Of a DNA stretch of 33,048 nucleotides, positions 32,582 to 33,048 are shown in pieces; the first letter of the stretch is position 1, and each line of letters begins with the position of its first letter. This DNA is from Nitriliruptoraceae bacterium (GTDB taxonomy: Bacteria > Actinomycetota > Nitriliruptoria > Nitriliruptorales > Nitriliruptoraceae). The position numbers and the translations under genes are program-made. Under the pieces are notes generated by a model. It searched no databases. It was not told where the DNA came from and saw nothing but the letters and a program-made list of their open reading frames with translations. The stretch lies in the NCBI GenBank assembly GCA_003561535.1, contig PWWI01000303.1, positions 1 to 33,048 of the forward strand. The letters run 5' to 3'.

Positions 32582-33048
32582 TCAGTCGGTCGGCAGCCGG
32601 CCCGCCTCGATCGCGGCCTGCCAGGCGGCCACCGCCGCGCGGCAGCCCGCCACCGTCGGCACCAGCGCCAGCCGCAGCCACCCGGTCCCACCCGGCCCGA
32701 AGGCCCGACCGGGCGACGCGACGATCCGCTCATCCAGGAGTGCCTCGGCGTAGGCGGCGTCGTCCCCGCCGGGGGCGCGGAACCACAGGTAGAAGGTGGC
32801 CGCGGAGCCGGACACCTCGATGTCGACGTCGGCGAGGTGGTCGAGCAGCACCGCGCGTTTGGTGCGGAAGATCTCCCGCCGCTCGTCGACGTGGGTCTGG
32901 TCGCTCCACGCGGCGATCGCCGCGGCCTGGACGAAGTCGGGCGAGGCGGTGCCGACGTGGGGCCGGAGCACCTTCAACCGCGCGATCAGCTCACGGTCGC
33001 CGGCGATCGCCCCCGATCGGTACCCGGTCATGCCCGAGCGCTTCGACA
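32582..33048 (-). CDS. dapC: Succinyldiaminopimelate transaminase DapC, C-terminal part (5' end outside window)
   Basis: About 154 residues of a fold-type I PLP aminotransferase. At the window edge the frame reads SKRSGMTGYRSG, the active-site block. The PLP-binding Lys codon is 33041-33043, so the true start lies beyond 33048 and the ATG at 33031 is internal. The form SKRSxMTGYRSG is typical of actinobacterial DapC, which makes N-succinyl-LL-diaminopimelate. The C-terminal domain (ATFYLWFRAP, GRAFGPGGTGWLRLALV) is complete. Orientation matches dapD-dapE at 8.2-10.5 kb. Confidence 0.88.
   Translation of the reverse strand, partial: SKRSGMTGYRSGAIAGDRELIARLKVLRPHVGTASPDFVQAAAIAAWSDQTHVDERREIFRTKRAVLLDHLADVDIEVSGSAATFYLWFRAPGGDDAAYAEALLDERIVASPGRAFGPGGTGWLRLALVPTVAGCRAAVAAWQAAIEAGRLPTD

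Overview
The window is GC-rich throughout and reads as actinobacterial chromosome. The evidence is a gltX/tRNA-Gln/tRNA-Glu block, a DapD of the actinobacterial type, an ATP-dependent ligase like mycobacterial LigB, a PHO box built from 11-bp GTTCAC-type units, a relic of a mycothiol-type PIG-L deacetylase, and many GTG starts. A deep-branching class such as Nitriliruptoria would fit, but that is inference.

Left part (1-10506), mostly housekeeping. It holds the 3' end of gltX, tRNA-Gln(CTG) and tRNA-Glu(CTC), a zinc-finger HNH endonuclease, the phosphate-uptake operon pstSCAB behind a PHO box, and on the minus strand an ATP-dependent DNA ligase and the lysine-pathway operon dapD-dapE followed by a ComB-like gene. 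The minus-strand gene at the right edge (32582-33048) is the C-terminal part of dapC. The lysine genes are therefore split by about 22 kb of accessory DNA.

Middle (10.6-23.4 kb), anaerobic or sulfur-type respiration. The first operon encodes a Tat-exported molybdopterin oxidoreductase, a four-cluster ferredoxin subunit with a membrane tail, a b-type cytochrome and a lipoprotein with two rhodanese domains. The catalytic gene carries an in-frame TAA two thirds of the way through, with clean coding sequence on both sides. The second operon is the most unusual part. One 648-residue protein joins cytosolic-type ferredoxin modules, a Cys-rich linker, an internal twin-arginine motif and a PsrB/TtrB-like ferredoxin. 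The next, 1442 residues, joins an NrfD/PsrC-type membrane subunit, a Tat-like RRRMLG segment and a TtrA-like molybdenum catalytic domain. Together they resemble a tetrathionate/polysulfide reductase compressed into two fusion proteins. mobB (cofactor maturation) follows.

Right part (23.5-30.4 kb), arsenic resistance. It contains three ArsR regulators, two YlbF-family paralogues with Cys-containing tails, arsD, a double-P-loop arsA, an ArsP-like permease and a CxxC thioredoxin-like partner. Two ars promoters share a nearly identical 21-bp sequence. Between arsA and the third arsR lies a scar: a PIG-L gene lacking its first metal motif, joined to an inverted, frameshifted chemotaxis-receptor fragment. 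After the ars block come two tandem hairpins with compensatory stem changes, a DUF368 membrane protein with a 33-bp repeat region, and a lone cyclic-nucleotide-binding-domain protein.
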